Shown here: piece after piece, positions 44,710 to 53,819 of the stretch
Layout of the letters: every line of letters begins with the position of its first letter
Position numbering within the stretch: position 1 is the first letter of the stretch
Origin: an uncultured Pseudomonas sp.
Lineage (GTDB): Bacteria; Pseudomonadota; Gammaproteobacteria; Pseudomonadales; Pseudomonadaceae
Assembly: GCA_943914515.1 (NCBI GenBank)
Contig: CALUCI010000003.1
Coordinates: forward strand, 12,158 to 76,157
Reading direction: 5' to 3'
Length of the DNA: 64,000 nucleotides
Program-made: the position numbers and the translations under genes
The notes under the pieces: generated by a model
What the model was told of the DNA's origin: nothing
Database searches by the model: none
Seen by the model: the letters and a program-made list of their open reading frames with translations, nothing else

Positions 44710-45714
44710 ATGACTGCCCAGACCAACCGCCGCTTCCTGCTCGCCAAACGCCCGGTGGGCGCCGTGACCCGAGACGATTTCAGCTATGAGGAAGTCCCCG
44801 TGGGCGAGCCGGCCGAAGGCCAGGTGCTGGTCAAGAACCTGTACCTGTCGCTGGACCCGGCCATGCGTGGCTGGATGAACGAAGGCAAGTCATATATCCC
44901 GCCCGTAGGCCTGGGCCAGGTGATGCGGGCACTGGGCGTTGGCGAGGTGGTGGCGTCGCGCAACCCGAAATTCGCCGTCGGTGACCACGTCAACGGTGCG
45001 CTGGGTGTGCAGGATTACTTCCTCGGCGAGCCGCAGGGCTTCTACAAGGTCGATCCGAAACTGGTGCCGCTGCCGCGTTACCTCTCGGCACTGGGCATGA
45101 CCGGCATGACCGCCTACTTTGCCCTGCTCGACGTCGGCGCACCGAAGGCAGGCGACACCGTAGTGATTTCCGGCGCGGCCGGGGCGGTGGGCAGCATTGC
45201 CGGACAGATCGCCAAAATCAAAGGCTGCCGCGTGGTCGGTATCGCCGGTGGCGCGCAGAAGTGCCAGTACCTCAAGGATGAACTGGGCTTCGACGGCACC
45301 ATCGACTACAAGGCCGAGGACGTGCTGGAAGGCTTGAAGCGCGAGTGTCCGAACGGCGTCGACGTGTATTTCGACAACGTCGGCGGCGACATTCTCGATG
45401 CCGTGTTGAGCCGGCTGAACTTCAAGGCGCGGGTGGTGATTTGCGGCGCCATCAGCCAGTACAACAACAAGCAGGCGGTAAAAGGCCCGGCCAACTACTT
45501 GTCGCTGCTGGTCAACAGGGCGCGTATGGAGGGCTTCGTGGTGATGGACTATGTCGCCCAGTATGGCGCGGCGGGCCAGGAGATCGCCGGGTGGCTGGCG
45601 ACCGGCAAGCTGAAAAGCCGGGAGGATGTGGTGGAGGGCCTGGAAACCTTCCCCGAAACGCTGTTGAAGCTGTTCAGCGGCGAGAACTTCGGCAAGCTGG
45701 TGTTGAAGGTCTGA
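44710..45714 (+). CDS. CurA-like NADP-dependent oxidoreductase (zinc-less MDR)
   Basis: The 334-residue protein is a zinc-independent medium-chain reductase: 'NRRFLLAKRPVGAV' N-terminus, 'LYLSLDPAMRGWMNE', and a Rossmann motif 'ISGAAGAVGSIAGQIAK' at about 154-170. The family includes curcumin reductase CurA and 2-alkenal/leukotriene B4 reductases that reduce activated double bonds with NADPH. The ATG at 44710 is well placed. It appears monocistronic. Confidence 0.93.
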   Translation: MTAQTNRRFLLAKRPVGAVTRDDFSYEEVPVGEPAEGQVLVKNLYLSLDPAMRGWMNEGKSYIPPVGLGQVMRALGVGEVVASRNPKFAVGDHVNGALGVQDYFLGEPQGFYKVDPKLVPLPRYLSALGMTGMTAYFALLDVGAPKAGDTVVISGAAGAVGSIAGQIAKIKGCRVVGIAGGAQKCQYLKDELGFDGTIDYKAEDVLEGLKRECPNGVDVYFDNVGGDILDAVLSRLNFKARVVICGAISQYNNKQAVKGPANYLSLLVNRARMEGFVVMDYVAQYGAAGQEIAGWLATGKLKSREDVVEGLETFPETLLKLFSGENFGKLVLKV

Positions 45715-45893
45715 ATGAACGCCTTTCGCCATTGATAGCAGCTACGTTCCGGCCCCCAGCCCGCTGCTGCGGGCCGACACAGGGGACTCGACAATCGGCG
45801 GCATTGGGCTATTATTCGGCACCCCGAAGGGGCGGGTAGCACCCGTCCCTCTACATTGATTGACCGCTATCCGAGCGGATAACCGAGAGATTC

Positions 45894-46976
45894 ATGAGCG
45901 ACAGAATCATATTCGCAAATACTTTGCGCGGCTTCGCTGCCATCTCGGTTCTCCTCTCCCACTTCGCCGGTATTTTCTGGGTAATGAACCCGGTGATATG
46001 CGATCTGCTGGGCGTCCCCAAACTGACGAACCTCCCGCAGATACCCGACCTGCTTCAGTTCATTGCCGATCACTGCATTATCCTCGGCCAGTTTGGTGTC
46101 GGGGTTTTCTTCATCGTCAGTGGTCTGGTCATTCCCTTTTCACTGAAAAACACCAGCAAAAAGACCTTTCTCTATCGACGGGCCTTCCGGATCTACCCTG
46201 TTTATATCGCCGGCTTCTCGTTCGCCATGTGCATGCTCTATGTACTCTCCACTTACAAAGGCAGCGTCTGGCACTTCTCGTTTTTTGACATCCTTGCGCA
46301 CTTCGGCGTTATCAGCCGTGCGCCATTGGGCGCACCGAGGATCGACGGCATCAGCTGGACTCTGGAAGTTGAGATCTACTTTTATCTGGTCTTGTGTGTG
46401 CTGGGCGCCAGGGCGATGCAATTCGACTTCAAGCGCTACATGATTGCTGCACTGACAGTTTCATTCCTGGCTGCGCTGACCTTCAAATTCAAAGGTTATC
46501 TGATCGGCGTGCAGATGGCGTCGGGGCTGATGCTGCTTTTGGGAATGGCTTACTACTCGCTGCTGAACAGCAAGCTTACGCTGCGGCAGTTCTGGGCAAT
46601 TCAAGTAACGGTAGTCATCCTGATCGCCATTCTATGGCTGCTTGTCGCCGCGCGGGCTGAATACACTTACCAGTGGATGTCTGGCTACCTGGCAGCCATT
46701 GCCGTCTTCCATGTCTGCTACCTGCTGAGAGCACGTTTCACGGAAAACCGCCTGCTTTCCCACTTCGCCGACATCAGCTATCCGCTGTACGTCGTCCACG
46801 CACTGTTTGGCTACGCCATCATGTACGTTCTGGTGGAGAAAGGAGCCGGACCGATCACTGCCATAGCGGCAGCATCGCTGGGCTCATACCTCGCCGCACT
46901 TGGCATTCATCTGGCAATCGAAAAACCTTCCCTGCGCTTGAGCAAGATGGGACGTCAACGTCCGATCACTGCCTGA
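45894..46976 (+). CDS. Acyltransferase-3 family membrane protein
   Basis: The 360-residue protein has about ten transmembrane helices and the family start 'NTLRGFAAISVLLSHFAGIFW', including the conserved Arg and His. There is no C-terminal SGNH domain, unlike the one at 10800-12761. Such proteins acetylate or otherwise acylate surface glycans. It is A+T-richer than its neighbours. Its position near the O-antigen locus and pyrF suggests O-antigen or exopolysaccharide modification, an inference. Confidence 0.9.
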   Translation: MSDRIIFANTLRGFAAISVLLSHFAGIFWVMNPVICDLLGVPKLTNLPQIPDLLQFIADHCIILGQFGVGVFFIVSGLVIPFSLKNTSKKTFLYRRAFRIYPVYIAGFSFAMCMLYVLSTYKGSVWHFSFFDILAHFGVISRAPLGAPRIDGISWTLEVEIYFYLVLCVLGARAMQFDFKRYMIAALTVSFLAALTFKFKGYLIGVQMASGLMLLLGMAYYSLLNSKLTLRQFWAIQVTVVILIAILWLLVAARAEYTYQWMSGYLAAIAVFHVCYLLRARFTENRLLSHFADISYPLYVVHALFGYAIMYVLVEKGAGPITAIAAASLGSYLAALGIHLAIEKPSLRLSKMGRQRPITA

Positions 46977-47024
46977 TTTCCGGCGCAGCGCCCTCCCCTC
47001 CGTTAGCCGGAGGGGAGAACGTGT

Positions 47025-47723
47025 TCAACCGCGGATCTGTGCAACCACCTCTGCCAAGGCTTGCGACGGATCGGCAGCCTGGCTGATTGGCCGCCCGATG
47101 ACCAGGTAATCAGAGCCTGCATCCAAGGCTTCACGCGGCGTCAGAATGCGCCGTTGATCGTCCTGGCGGCTTCCCGCGGGCCGAATGCCTGGCGTCACCA
47201 ACTGCAGCGACGGGTGCGCGACTTTCAGTGCTGAAGCTTCCAACGCAGAGCAGACGAGTCCGTCCATTCCCGCTTTCTCAGCCAGAGCAGCCAGGCGCAA
47301 AACCTGCTCCTGCGGTTCGATATCCAGTCCGATACCTGCAAGGTCCTCACGCTCCATGCTGGTCAGCACCGTAACGCCAATCAGCAATGGTTGCGGACCG
47401 CTGCGCTTGTCCAACTCATCCCGACAGGCTGCCATCATGCGCAAACCGCCAGAACAATGCACATTGACCATCCATACTCCCATCTCGGCAGCAGCCTTCA
47501 CGGCCATCGCCGTGGTGTTGGGGATATCATGGAATTTCAGATCCAGAAACACCTCGAAGCCCTTCTCGCAGAGGGTTTCGACGATGCCCGACGCACTGCT
47601 GGTAAAGAGTTCCTTGCCCACCTTGACCCGACACAGCGTTGGATCAAGCTGGTCCGCGAGGCGCAACGCAGCTTCGCGGGTGGGGAAGTCCAGGGCGACA
47701 ATCAAGGGCGTCTGGCAGGTCAT
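47025..47723 (-). CDS. pyrF: Orotidine 5'-phosphate decarboxylase
   Basis: The 232-residue enzyme makes UMP from OMP. The signature '[21 protein letters not shown]' (Asp-Lys-x3-Asp catalytic block) and '[19 protein letters not shown]' phosphate-binding loop are present, and length is normal for bacterial PyrF. The ATG at 47723 is well placed. It is convergent with the acyltransferase gene. Confidence 0.96.
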   Translation of the reverse strand: MTCQTPLIVALDFPTREAALRLADQLDPTLCRVKVGKELFTSSASGIVETLCEKGFEVFLDLKFHDIPNTTAMAVKAAAEMGVWMVNVHCSGGLRMMAACRDELDKRSGPQPLLIGVTVLTSMEREDLAGIGLDIEPQEQVLRLAALAEKAGMDGLVCSALEASALKVAHPSLQLVTPGIRPAGSRQDDQRRILTPREALDAGSDYLVIGRPISQAADPSQALAEVVAQIRG

Positions 47724-47895
47724 GGTCTGTCTCTTGGCAATTCAAAAATGGCGCGCATTGTAAACGATGTCGTCAACAGTGGTAGCCGAAAAAAGTTGAA
47801 CGGTGCAGTTTGGCATAACGCCGGAAATGAACCGAAAGGCGGGAAGAAAATCCAAAGAAGACAAGCGGCGCTGATGCCGCTTATGGGAGAGCAAG

Positions 47896-48063
47896 ATGCC
47901 GTGGTATGCCTGGCTAATTCTGATCGTGGCCCTCGGGTCAATCATTGGCGGACTGATGCTGCTGCGCGACACCGCCAAGAAGCTGCCGCTGACCGAGGAA
48001 CAACTACGCAAGGTGCATGAGAGAAACGCGGAGATGGACGCGAAGGACAGGGAAGACCGCTGA
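47896..48063 (+). CDS. DUF2897-like small membrane protein
   Basis: ATG 47896 (preceded by GGGAGAGCAAG) encodes 55 residues: an N-terminal transmembrane helix ('WYAWLILIVALGSIIGGLMLL') and a charged tail. The architecture matches the DUF2897 family of pseudomonad small membrane proteins. An intrinsic terminator follows. It is divergent from pyrF. Confidence 0.8.
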   Translation: MPWYAWLILIVALGSIIGGLMLLRDTAKKLPLTEEQLRKVHERNAEMDAKDREDR

Positions 48064-48078
48064 GTTTCATTGAGTAGA

Positions 48079-48113
48079 CGGCCGATCCACATAAGTGGAT
48101 CGGCCGGCTTTTT
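48079..48113 (+). terminator. Intrinsic terminator
   Basis: GGCCGATCCAC (48080-48090), loop ATAA, GTGGATCGGCC (48095-48105) and then a T run. It is 17 bp after the small membrane-protein gene and 16 bp before the end of the convergent ComEA-like gene. Confidence 0.9.
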
Positions 48114-48128
48114 ACTGCACCCGAAATG

Positions 48129-48458
48129 CTATTCCACCATCAGCCTTTCGCGGTTTCGATCCAGCAACGCTTTGCCGATGCCTTTGATTTCAAGCAGTTC
48201 ATCGATCGAGGCGAATGGCCCGTGGGCTTCCCGATAAGCCACGATGGCTTCTGCCTTGGCTTTGCCGATACCGCTCAGACCTGTCTGCAACACAATGGCG
48301 TCGGCCTGGTTCAGGTTCAACTTGACCGGAACCGACTGAGCCGCGTCACCCTGCGCCTCGCCAGCCACCGGTGTTGATTGTGACGGCGACGCAGGTACGG
48401 TCATGGGTAACGCGGCAAAAAGAGCCGCCAGACAGCAGGAAAGGACAGTTTTTCGCAT
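48129..48458 (-). CDS. ComEA-like helix-hairpin-helix protein
   Basis: The 109-residue protein has a signal peptide (about 1-23), a low-complexity linker, and a helix-hairpin-helix domain (about 48-109) with 'LNLNQADAIVLQTGLSGIGKAKAEAIV'-type repeats. ComEA binds DNA in the periplasm during natural transformation; pseudomonad versions are short. It is located downstream of the O-antigen cluster, its usual neighbourhood near wbpM. Confidence 0.92.
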   Translation of the reverse strand: MRKTVLSCCLAALFAALPMTVPASPSQSTPVAGEAQGDAAQSVPVKLNLNQADAIVLQTGLSGIGKAKAEAIVAYREAHGPFASIDELLEIKGIGKALLDRNRERLMVE

Positions 48459-48662
48459 GGTTCATTCACTCCTGTGACTTGATGACAAGGCAGCGTTTCC
48501 TTGAGCTGCGAAGGCAAGGTTAGAAGCAACTGGAGTGGTGCGAAAGTCGAATGAACCGTGAATTCGATACCAAAAAAAACTAAATGAAAGACCTTTGCTG
48601 AATCGTGCAGCCGCCATGCCCCCACGGTGATGGGAGCATGCGGTTTCAACCCTTGAAGACCT
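48459..48662. other. Intergenic region with weak hairpin
   Basis: A 204-bp interval with the promoter of comEA and, at 48613-48642, an imperfect stem (CATGCCCCCA and TGGGAGCATG) that may end the reductase transcript above. No gene seen. Confidence 0.35.
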
Positions 48663-49616
48663 TTAACGCTCAAGTCGATACTGGCGACCGGCTTCTACCA
48701 AGCCCTGGCGGGAGTCCACTGGCGGCGTCCATTGCAACAGCTTCCTGCATTTCGACGAGTCGACCTGCAGCGAACCGCACAATTGGATGTACAGACTCTT
48801 CTTTCCTGCCGCCGTAGCTAACCCGCCCAGCAGCGCAGGCGGAACAGGCAACAGCATCTGCTTCTTGCCCATACCCTGAGCAAGCAGACGCAGCATGTCC
48901 GCCGTGGAAACATCCTCGCCATCACTGATCAGAAAAAGTTCGTTCGCCGCAGCGGGATGACGTACGCAAGTAATGATGAAATCGGCAAGATTCTCCAGGG
49001 CCACCAGACTTCTCTGGTTTTTCACCATGCCAAACGGCATTGGCAAACCGGATGCAACAAGTTTCAAAAGACGTCGGAAGTTACCCGGAGCATGAGCGGC
49101 ATAAACCAGTGGCGGCCTGATGATCACCAACTCCATAGCGCTATCGGAGGTCAGTTGTTTCAGTGCTGCTTCGGCTTCGTGCTTCGACGTTGCGTAATCG
49201 GCATGGGGCGCCGGAACAGAAGACTCCGAGAAGGGGGCGGTATCGGTAGCATTGCCGTTGACGCCGATGGAGCTGATAAAGACGAAGCGTTTCACGCCCT
49301 TTTCGATGGCAGTCTTGGCCAGGGCCAGTGCGGCTTCGACATTGGTGCGGCGGAACGCCGAGAGCGGATCGGCAGTGGTATCGTTCAGGATATGCGCACG
49401 CGCTGCCAGGTGTACGACGACATCGACGCCTTCCAACGCCGAAGACCAGTCCGTGTCAGGCCCCATGTCGCCAATCTCGAAATAGTCACCGGCAGCCACA
49501 CCCCCAGCCGGCAGTGAGCGCACAGCCCCTGCGACCGTGATCGAGGCATCGGTGCGCAACCGATCGAATACTGCGCTGCCCACAAATCCCTTCGCCCCGG
49601 TTACCAATACGCGCAT
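48663..49616 (-). CDS. NAD-dependent sugar 4-ketoreductase/epimerase (WbpV/WbpK-like)
   Basis: The 317-residue extended SDR has 'VTGAKGFVGSAV' at the N-terminus, S115/S116 in 'FISSIGVNG', the catalytic Y141-x3-K145 (YATSK) and a C-terminal 'CGSLQVDSSKCRKLL'. It belongs with WbpV/WbpK-like reductases that turn UDP-4-keto-6-deoxy-GlcNAc (made by WbpM) into UDP-D-QuiNAc or UDP-D-FucNAc. It is separated from WbpM by a strong terminator, so it is probably expressed separately. A paralogue lies upstream of WbpL but lacks the catalytic Tyr. Confidence 0.85.
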   Translation of the reverse strand: MRVLVTGAKGFVGSAVFDRLRTDASITVAGAVRSLPAGGVAAGDYFEIGDMGPDTDWSSALEGVDVVVHLAARAHILNDTTADPLSAFRRTNVEAALALAKTAIEKGVKRFVFISSIGVNGNATDTAPFSESSVPAPHADYATSKHEAEAALKQLTSDSAMELVIIRPPLVYAAHAPGNFRRLLKLVASGLPMPFGMVKNQRSLVALENLADFIITCVRHPAAANELFLISDGEDVSTADMLRLLAQGMGKKQMLLPVPPALLGGLATAAGKKSLYIQLCGSLQVDSSKCRKLLQWTPPVDSRQGLVEAGRQYRLER

Positions 49617-49675
49617 ACATTCTCCTGAACTGCCTGCGAGCCGCTGATTCGGCGGCAGACAGGTTCCGTGATCGT

Positions 49676-49715
49676 AAAAAAGAAAAATCGTCAGTTCATT
49701 GCATGAACTGACGAT
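49676..49715 (-). terminator. Intrinsic terminator of the O-antigen operon, after wbpM
   Basis: ATCGTCAGTTCA (49687-49698) and TGAACTGACGAT (49704-49715) form a perfect 12-bp stem; on the minus strand a run of T with one C and one more C follows. It lies 44 bp downstream of the wbpM stop and separates it from the final reductase gene. Confidence 0.9.
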
Positions 49716-49758
49716 CGGACACTATCTCAAAGTTATCGGATTGAGGCGGGCGACAACT

Positions 49759-51783
49759 TCACGGCTCGCTGCAGCGCTGCTGGTGAATCCAGTCGACGAT
49801 ATCGCCTTCAGGCGCATAGCCGCTGACTGTTTCACGAAGCAACTGGCGAACCCGGTTGTAGTCATCGTTGGAAATGGCCGCAAGCAACGCGGACAACTTC
49901 TCCTTCAAGACATCCCATGGCAGGTAATCTTCCGACGCGCTCATGATCATCGGGTGCTGGGTGGCGGCAACATTGTCACCGATCAACAGCTCTTCATAGA
50001 GCTTCTCTCCAGGGCGAAGACCGCTGAAGACAATAGCGATATCACCATGCGGATTGCGTTCGGAACGAACACTCAGTCCGGAAAGATGAATCATTTTCTC
50101 CGCCAGCTCGACGATTTTCACCGGCGCGCCCATGTCGAGAACGAATACATCGCCCCCGAGCCCCATCGAGCCCGCCTGGATCACCAATTGCGCAGCTTCG
50201 GGGATGGTCATGAAATAGCGGGTGATATTCGGGTGGGTCACGGTCAACGGCCCTCCCGACTTGATCTGCTTGTAGAAAAGCGGAATGACCGAGCCCGAGG
50301 AGCCAAGTACATTGCCGAAACGCACCATGGTGAAACGCGTTTTGTTGACCTGGGAAACGTTGCTGTGATCGGCGAAGAGTACAGGAGCCAATTCACGGCT
50401 CAGCGCCTGCAGCGTCATTTCGGCCAAGCGCTTGGTACTGCCCATGACATTGGTCGGGCGAACCGCCTTGTCGGTCGAGATCAGGACGAAGTTGGCCACA
50501 CCTGCCTGCAATGCCGCCTGTGCCGTGTACAGAGTACCGATGACGTTATTCAGCACGCCTTCGGCAATATTGTGCTCGACCATCGGCACATGCTTGTAAG
50601 CGGCAGCGTGATACACCGTATCCACGCTCCAGGTCTTCATGACATCCAGCAATTGCGACTGATTGCGCACCGATCCCAGGATCGGGATCAGACGCACCGG
50701 CAGCGACTCCCGGGAGATCCGTTGCTCCAACTCGGAAAGGATGGAGTACAGGTTGAATTCGCTATGCTCGAACAGCAGCAGGACTTTGGGGCCCTGGCCC
50801 AGAATCTGCCGGCATAGCTCGGAACCGATTGAACCTCCCGCACCGGTCACCAGAACAGATTGCCCGGTAATGCAACGCTCGATGAGATCATCCTGGGCTG
50901 GAACAGCATCACGACCCAGGAGGTCCGCGATGTCGACTTCCTGAATATCGTCTACCTTGACCCGGCCACTCGCCAGGTCCATGAATCCCGGGACGCTACG
51001 AACATGCAACGGGAAGCCTTCAAGAAAGCCCAGGATCTCCCGACGCCGACCGCGCGAAGCAGACGGGATGGCCAGCAGGATTTCTTCGGCCCCGGTCATG
51101 TCGATCATCCGCTGGATATGGCGGGGCTTGTAGACCTGAAGACCCGAGATCACGCGATTGGATATGCTGCTGTCATCGTCGATGAAAGCAACAGGACGCA
51201 TCACCTTGCCCAGGCGCAGCGCAGCAACTAGCTGATTGCCAGCAGCACCCGCGCCGTAGATTGCAACTTTAGGCAAGCCGTCATCCCGCGTAGTGAAAGG
51301 CACATGCTGTACTGCCGTGTACCAGTCACCGAGGAAGTACTGACGCATGGCCAGGCGCAGCCCGCCCACCATAATCAGGCTCAACCACCAGAAGTTGAAG
51401 ATGATCGAGCGCGGAACGACGTTCTGATGTCCGCTGTACCAGTAGACGACTACCCCGAGAATCAACGACGCCAAGGAAACGGCCTTGATGATAATGATCA
51501 GCGCATCATTGCCGAAATAGCGCATGACGGCCCGGTACATGCCGAACCGGATGAACAGGGGAATGGATATGACTGGAGCAACCAGGAACAACCACAAATG
51601 ATCCACTATCGGATTGGACAGGTCGTCTATTCCAAGACGGACCACAAACGCCAACCACAGTGCAGCCCAGACCAAGATGACGTCCGTCACCACCTGCACC
51701 AGCCGCTTCTGGCGCCGAGGCAGCCCAAGCAGCGACGCCCGTACCCCATCCAAAACCCTATCGAACACCTGTACCGCTCCCAT
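49759..51783 (-). CDS. wbpM: WbpM-type UDP-GlcNAc C6 dehydratase
   Basis: The 674-residue membrane-anchored enzyme converts UDP-GlcNAc to the 4-keto-6-deoxy intermediate for QuiNAc/FucNAc. It has four or five N-terminal transmembrane helices (about 25-145), an intermediate Rossmann-like domain (about 170-270) and a C-terminal SDR with 'VTGAGGSIGSELC' and a catalytic M-x3-K ('VMGSTKRLAE'), Met in place of the usual Tyr as in the family. It ends the main O-antigen transcript. Confidence 0.95.
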   Translation of the reverse strand: MGAVQVFDRVLDGVRASLLGLPRRQKRLVQVVTDVILVWAALWLAFVVRLGIDDLSNPIVDHLWLFLVAPVISIPLFIRFGMYRAVMRYFGNDALIIIIKAVSLASLILGVVVYWYSGHQNVVPRSIIFNFWWLSLIMVGGLRLAMRQYFLGDWYTAVQHVPFTTRDDGLPKVAIYGAGAAGNQLVAALRLGKVMRPVAFIDDDSSISNRVISGLQVYKPRHIQRMIDMTGAEEILLAIPSASRGRRREILGFLEGFPLHVRSVPGFMDLASGRVKVDDIQEVDIADLLGRDAVPAQDDLIERCITGQSVLVTGAGGSIGSELCRQILGQGPKVLLLFEHSEFNLYSILSELEQRISRESLPVRLIPILGSVRNQSQLLDVMKTWSVDTVYHAAAYKHVPMVEHNIAEGVLNNVIGTLYTAQAALQAGVANFVLISTDKAVRPTNVMGSTKRLAEMTLQALSRELAPVLFADHSNVSQVNKTRFTMVRFGNVLGSSGSVIPLFYKQIKSGGPLTVTHPNITRYFMTIPEAAQLVIQAGSMGLGGDVFVLDMGAPVKIVELAEKMIHLSGLSVRSERNPHGDIAIVFSGLRPGEKLYEELLIGDNVAATQHPMIMSASEDYLPWDVLKEKLSALLAAISNDDYNRVRQLLRETVSGYAPEGDIVDWIHQQRCSEP

Positions 51784-51843
51784 ATTGAATCTCTTTTACA
51801 TCGGACATCGCTTGATGTTCCGCGGCCATCCCACTGACCAGTT

Positions 51844-52854
51844 TTATTCGATGCTGCCCGCTTTATAGAAAAGCGCCAGACCTACCAGCGGTGCGTATGC
51901 GATGAGCAGCGCCAGGAAACCATCGACATTCAACAGCATGACGCACAAGGCTACAGGTAACAACCAGAAAAGATTCAGTGCTGCGACGCCCAGAGTCACC
52001 GCCAGGTGCTTGCCGTAGCGCCGCGAAGCGAACTGATAACCATGACTGCGGTGAGCTTCATAAACCTTGTCTCCCCGTGCCAGGCGGCGAATGAGCGTGA
52101 ACGTGGCATCGACGATGAACACGCCAAGGAGAATCAGCCAGCACCAGAACAGCTGAGACGAAGCCCAGGCGCCCTGCAGGGATAGAAGACCGAGAATGAT
52201 ACCGAGGAACCCGCTACCGGCGTCGCCCATGAAAATACGTGCGGGAGGGAAGTTCCAGAACAGGAAACCTGCAACCGCAGCCGCAAGAACCAGAGGCAGG
52301 ACGATGAGGCTGGCAAAACCGCTCAACCAGTAAAGCAGGCATGCTCCCAGACATACACAAATGGCCTCGATACTGGCGAGGCCATCAATGCCGTCCATGA
52401 AGTTGTAGAGATTCAGCATCCAGACGAGATAAACCGCCGCGAGCACACTACCGACCAGGCCAAGATCGAGCTGCCAGCCAAATACGTGAAGCGGCGGAAG
52501 GCCATCAATCCAGAACAACCCCCAGGCAGCCGCTGCGAAGTGTCCCAGCAGCCTCCAGCGAGCGGCGATATGGCCGTGATCGTCCATGAAACCGATTACT
52601 GCGACAAGACCACCCGCACCGACCAATGCCAATACCGTCGAGGAGTCAACCATGACTGACAACCCGAGAAGGCAGGTTGCGGCAATGAATGCGAGAACAA
52701 TGGCGACGCCGCCGCCGCGTGGAGTCGGAACCACATGCGAACTTCGTGCATTCGGGATATCAATGATGCTCTTTGCCAATGCGTAACGTCGCAGCGCACC
52801 AGTCAACAGTATTGATACAAGCACCACCAGCGGAGCCAGCCACCATAAAGTCAT
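51844..52854 (-). CDS. wbpL: WbpL-type undecaprenyl-phosphate glycosyltransferase (initiator)
   Basis: The 336-residue MraY/WecA-family protein has about ten helices and the substrate motif 'DDHGH', 'NLYNFMDGIDG' and 'GDAGSGFLG' regions. It starts O-antigen synthesis by transferring a sugar-1-phosphate (QuiNAc, FucNAc or GlcNAc in different strains) to undecaprenyl phosphate. It overlaps the upstream SDR gene by 4 bp and lies 60 bp from wbpM. Confidence 0.94.
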   Translation of the reverse strand: MTLWWLAPLVVLVSILLTGALRRYALAKSIIDIPNARSSHVVPTPRGGGVAIVLAFIAATCLLGLSVMVDSSTVLALVGAGGLVAVIGFMDDHGHIAARWRLLGHFAAAAWGLFWIDGLPPLHVFGWQLDLGLVGSVLAAVYLVWMLNLYNFMDGIDGLASIEAICVCLGACLLYWLSGFASLIVLPLVLAAAVAGFLFWNFPPARIFMGDAGSGFLGIILGLLSLQGAWASSQLFWCWLILLGVFIVDATFTLIRRLARGDKVYEAHRSHGYQFASRRYGKHLAVTLGVAALNLFWLLPVALCVMLLNVDGFLALLIAYAPLVGLALFYKAGSIE

Positions 52855-53819
52855 TTTCTTGATTCTTCCTGATAATAACGAACGGCTGATTCCAGCGCGT
52901 CATCAACACCTGTAACAGGTGCCCACCCCAATAAAGCCCGCGTCTTTGATATATCAACCTGAAGCGATCCAAACAGCCGCTTCGCAATCTCGGCCTTGCC
53001 CGACATGCCCAACAACCACTTCAACCAGCGCTCGCCAAGAGGAACCAGGCGTGCCGACCTGTTCAATACGCGAGCCATCCGCCGAAGCAACATGGGCGTA
53101 GACAGGTCCTCACCATCACTGACCAGGAAGACCTGGTTTGCGGCAGCTGGATGATCAATACATGTAACGATCAGGCTGACAAGATTATCGATGGCGACCA
53201 GGCTGCGAGAGTTTGCAATTGACGCAAATGGCAAGGGAATCCCACGATCAAGCCACTTCATCATCGCGAGGAAATTTCCTCTTGCCCCAGGCCCATAAAC
53301 GAGCACCGGGCGGATGATAACGACTTCGATAGAAGATTGCGCAGCCAGTTCCAGCAACGCCTTCTCGGTTTCCAGCTTTGCAATACCGAATGCACCGACA
53401 GGAGCAGGAACATCGTCGGCCCGATAAGGCCTTCCCGGAGTGGTGCCTTCACCATTGACCTTGATCGAACTGATGAAGATAAAGCGCCTTACGCCTGCTG
53501 ATGCTGCCTGCCGAGCCAGGTGAATGGTCCCCTCGACATTGCTCTTTCTGTAATCGTCCAGCAGAACACCTTGCGGGTCATCCATTACATGTGGCCGGGA
53601 CGCGCAATGTATGACGACATCCACACCGTCCAGATGACTCCGCCAATCTGTTTCTACGTCGAGAGGATCGCCCTGTATAAAGCAACCGGCCCCGATCGAT
53701 CGCGGGGCCTGGTTGCGCGAGACAGCGAGTACCGCAAATGAATCCTTACTCGCTAACGTCTTGTGTAGGGCATTACCTATGAAACCACTTGCGCCTGTCA
53801 GAAAAACAGAACACGTCAT
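52851..53819 (-). CDS. WbpV/WbpK-like reductase with catalytic Tyr replaced by Phe
   Basis: The 322-residue extended SDR has 'LTGASGFIGNAL' at the start, S117/S118 in 'FISSIKVNG' and a C-terminal 'FGSLQVDISKTRALLGW'. At the catalytic Y-x3-K site the DNA reads TTC-GGT-ATT-GCA-AAG (F144-G-I-A-K148), so the essential Tyr is Phe. By family it should reduce the 4-keto group of WbpM's product. This change suggests reduced or altered activity. Coupled by 4-bp overlaps to WbuB and WbpL, it is clearly part of the operon. Confidence 0.88.
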   Translation of the reverse strand: MTCSVFLTGASGFIGNALHKTLASKDSFAVLAVSRNQAPRSIGAGCFIQGDPLDVETDWRSHLDGVDVVIHCASRPHVMDDPQGVLLDDYRKSNVEGTIHLARQAASAGVRRFIFISSIKVNGEGTTPGRPYRADDVPAPVGAFGIAKLETEKALLELAAQSSIEVVIIRPVLVYGPGARGNFLAMMKWLDRGIPLPFASIANSRSLVAIDNLVSLIVTCIDHPAAANQVFLVSDGEDLSTPMLLRRMARVLNRSARLVPLGERWLKWLLGMSGKAEIAKRLFGSLQVDISKTRALLGWAPVTGVDDALESAVRYYQEESRK

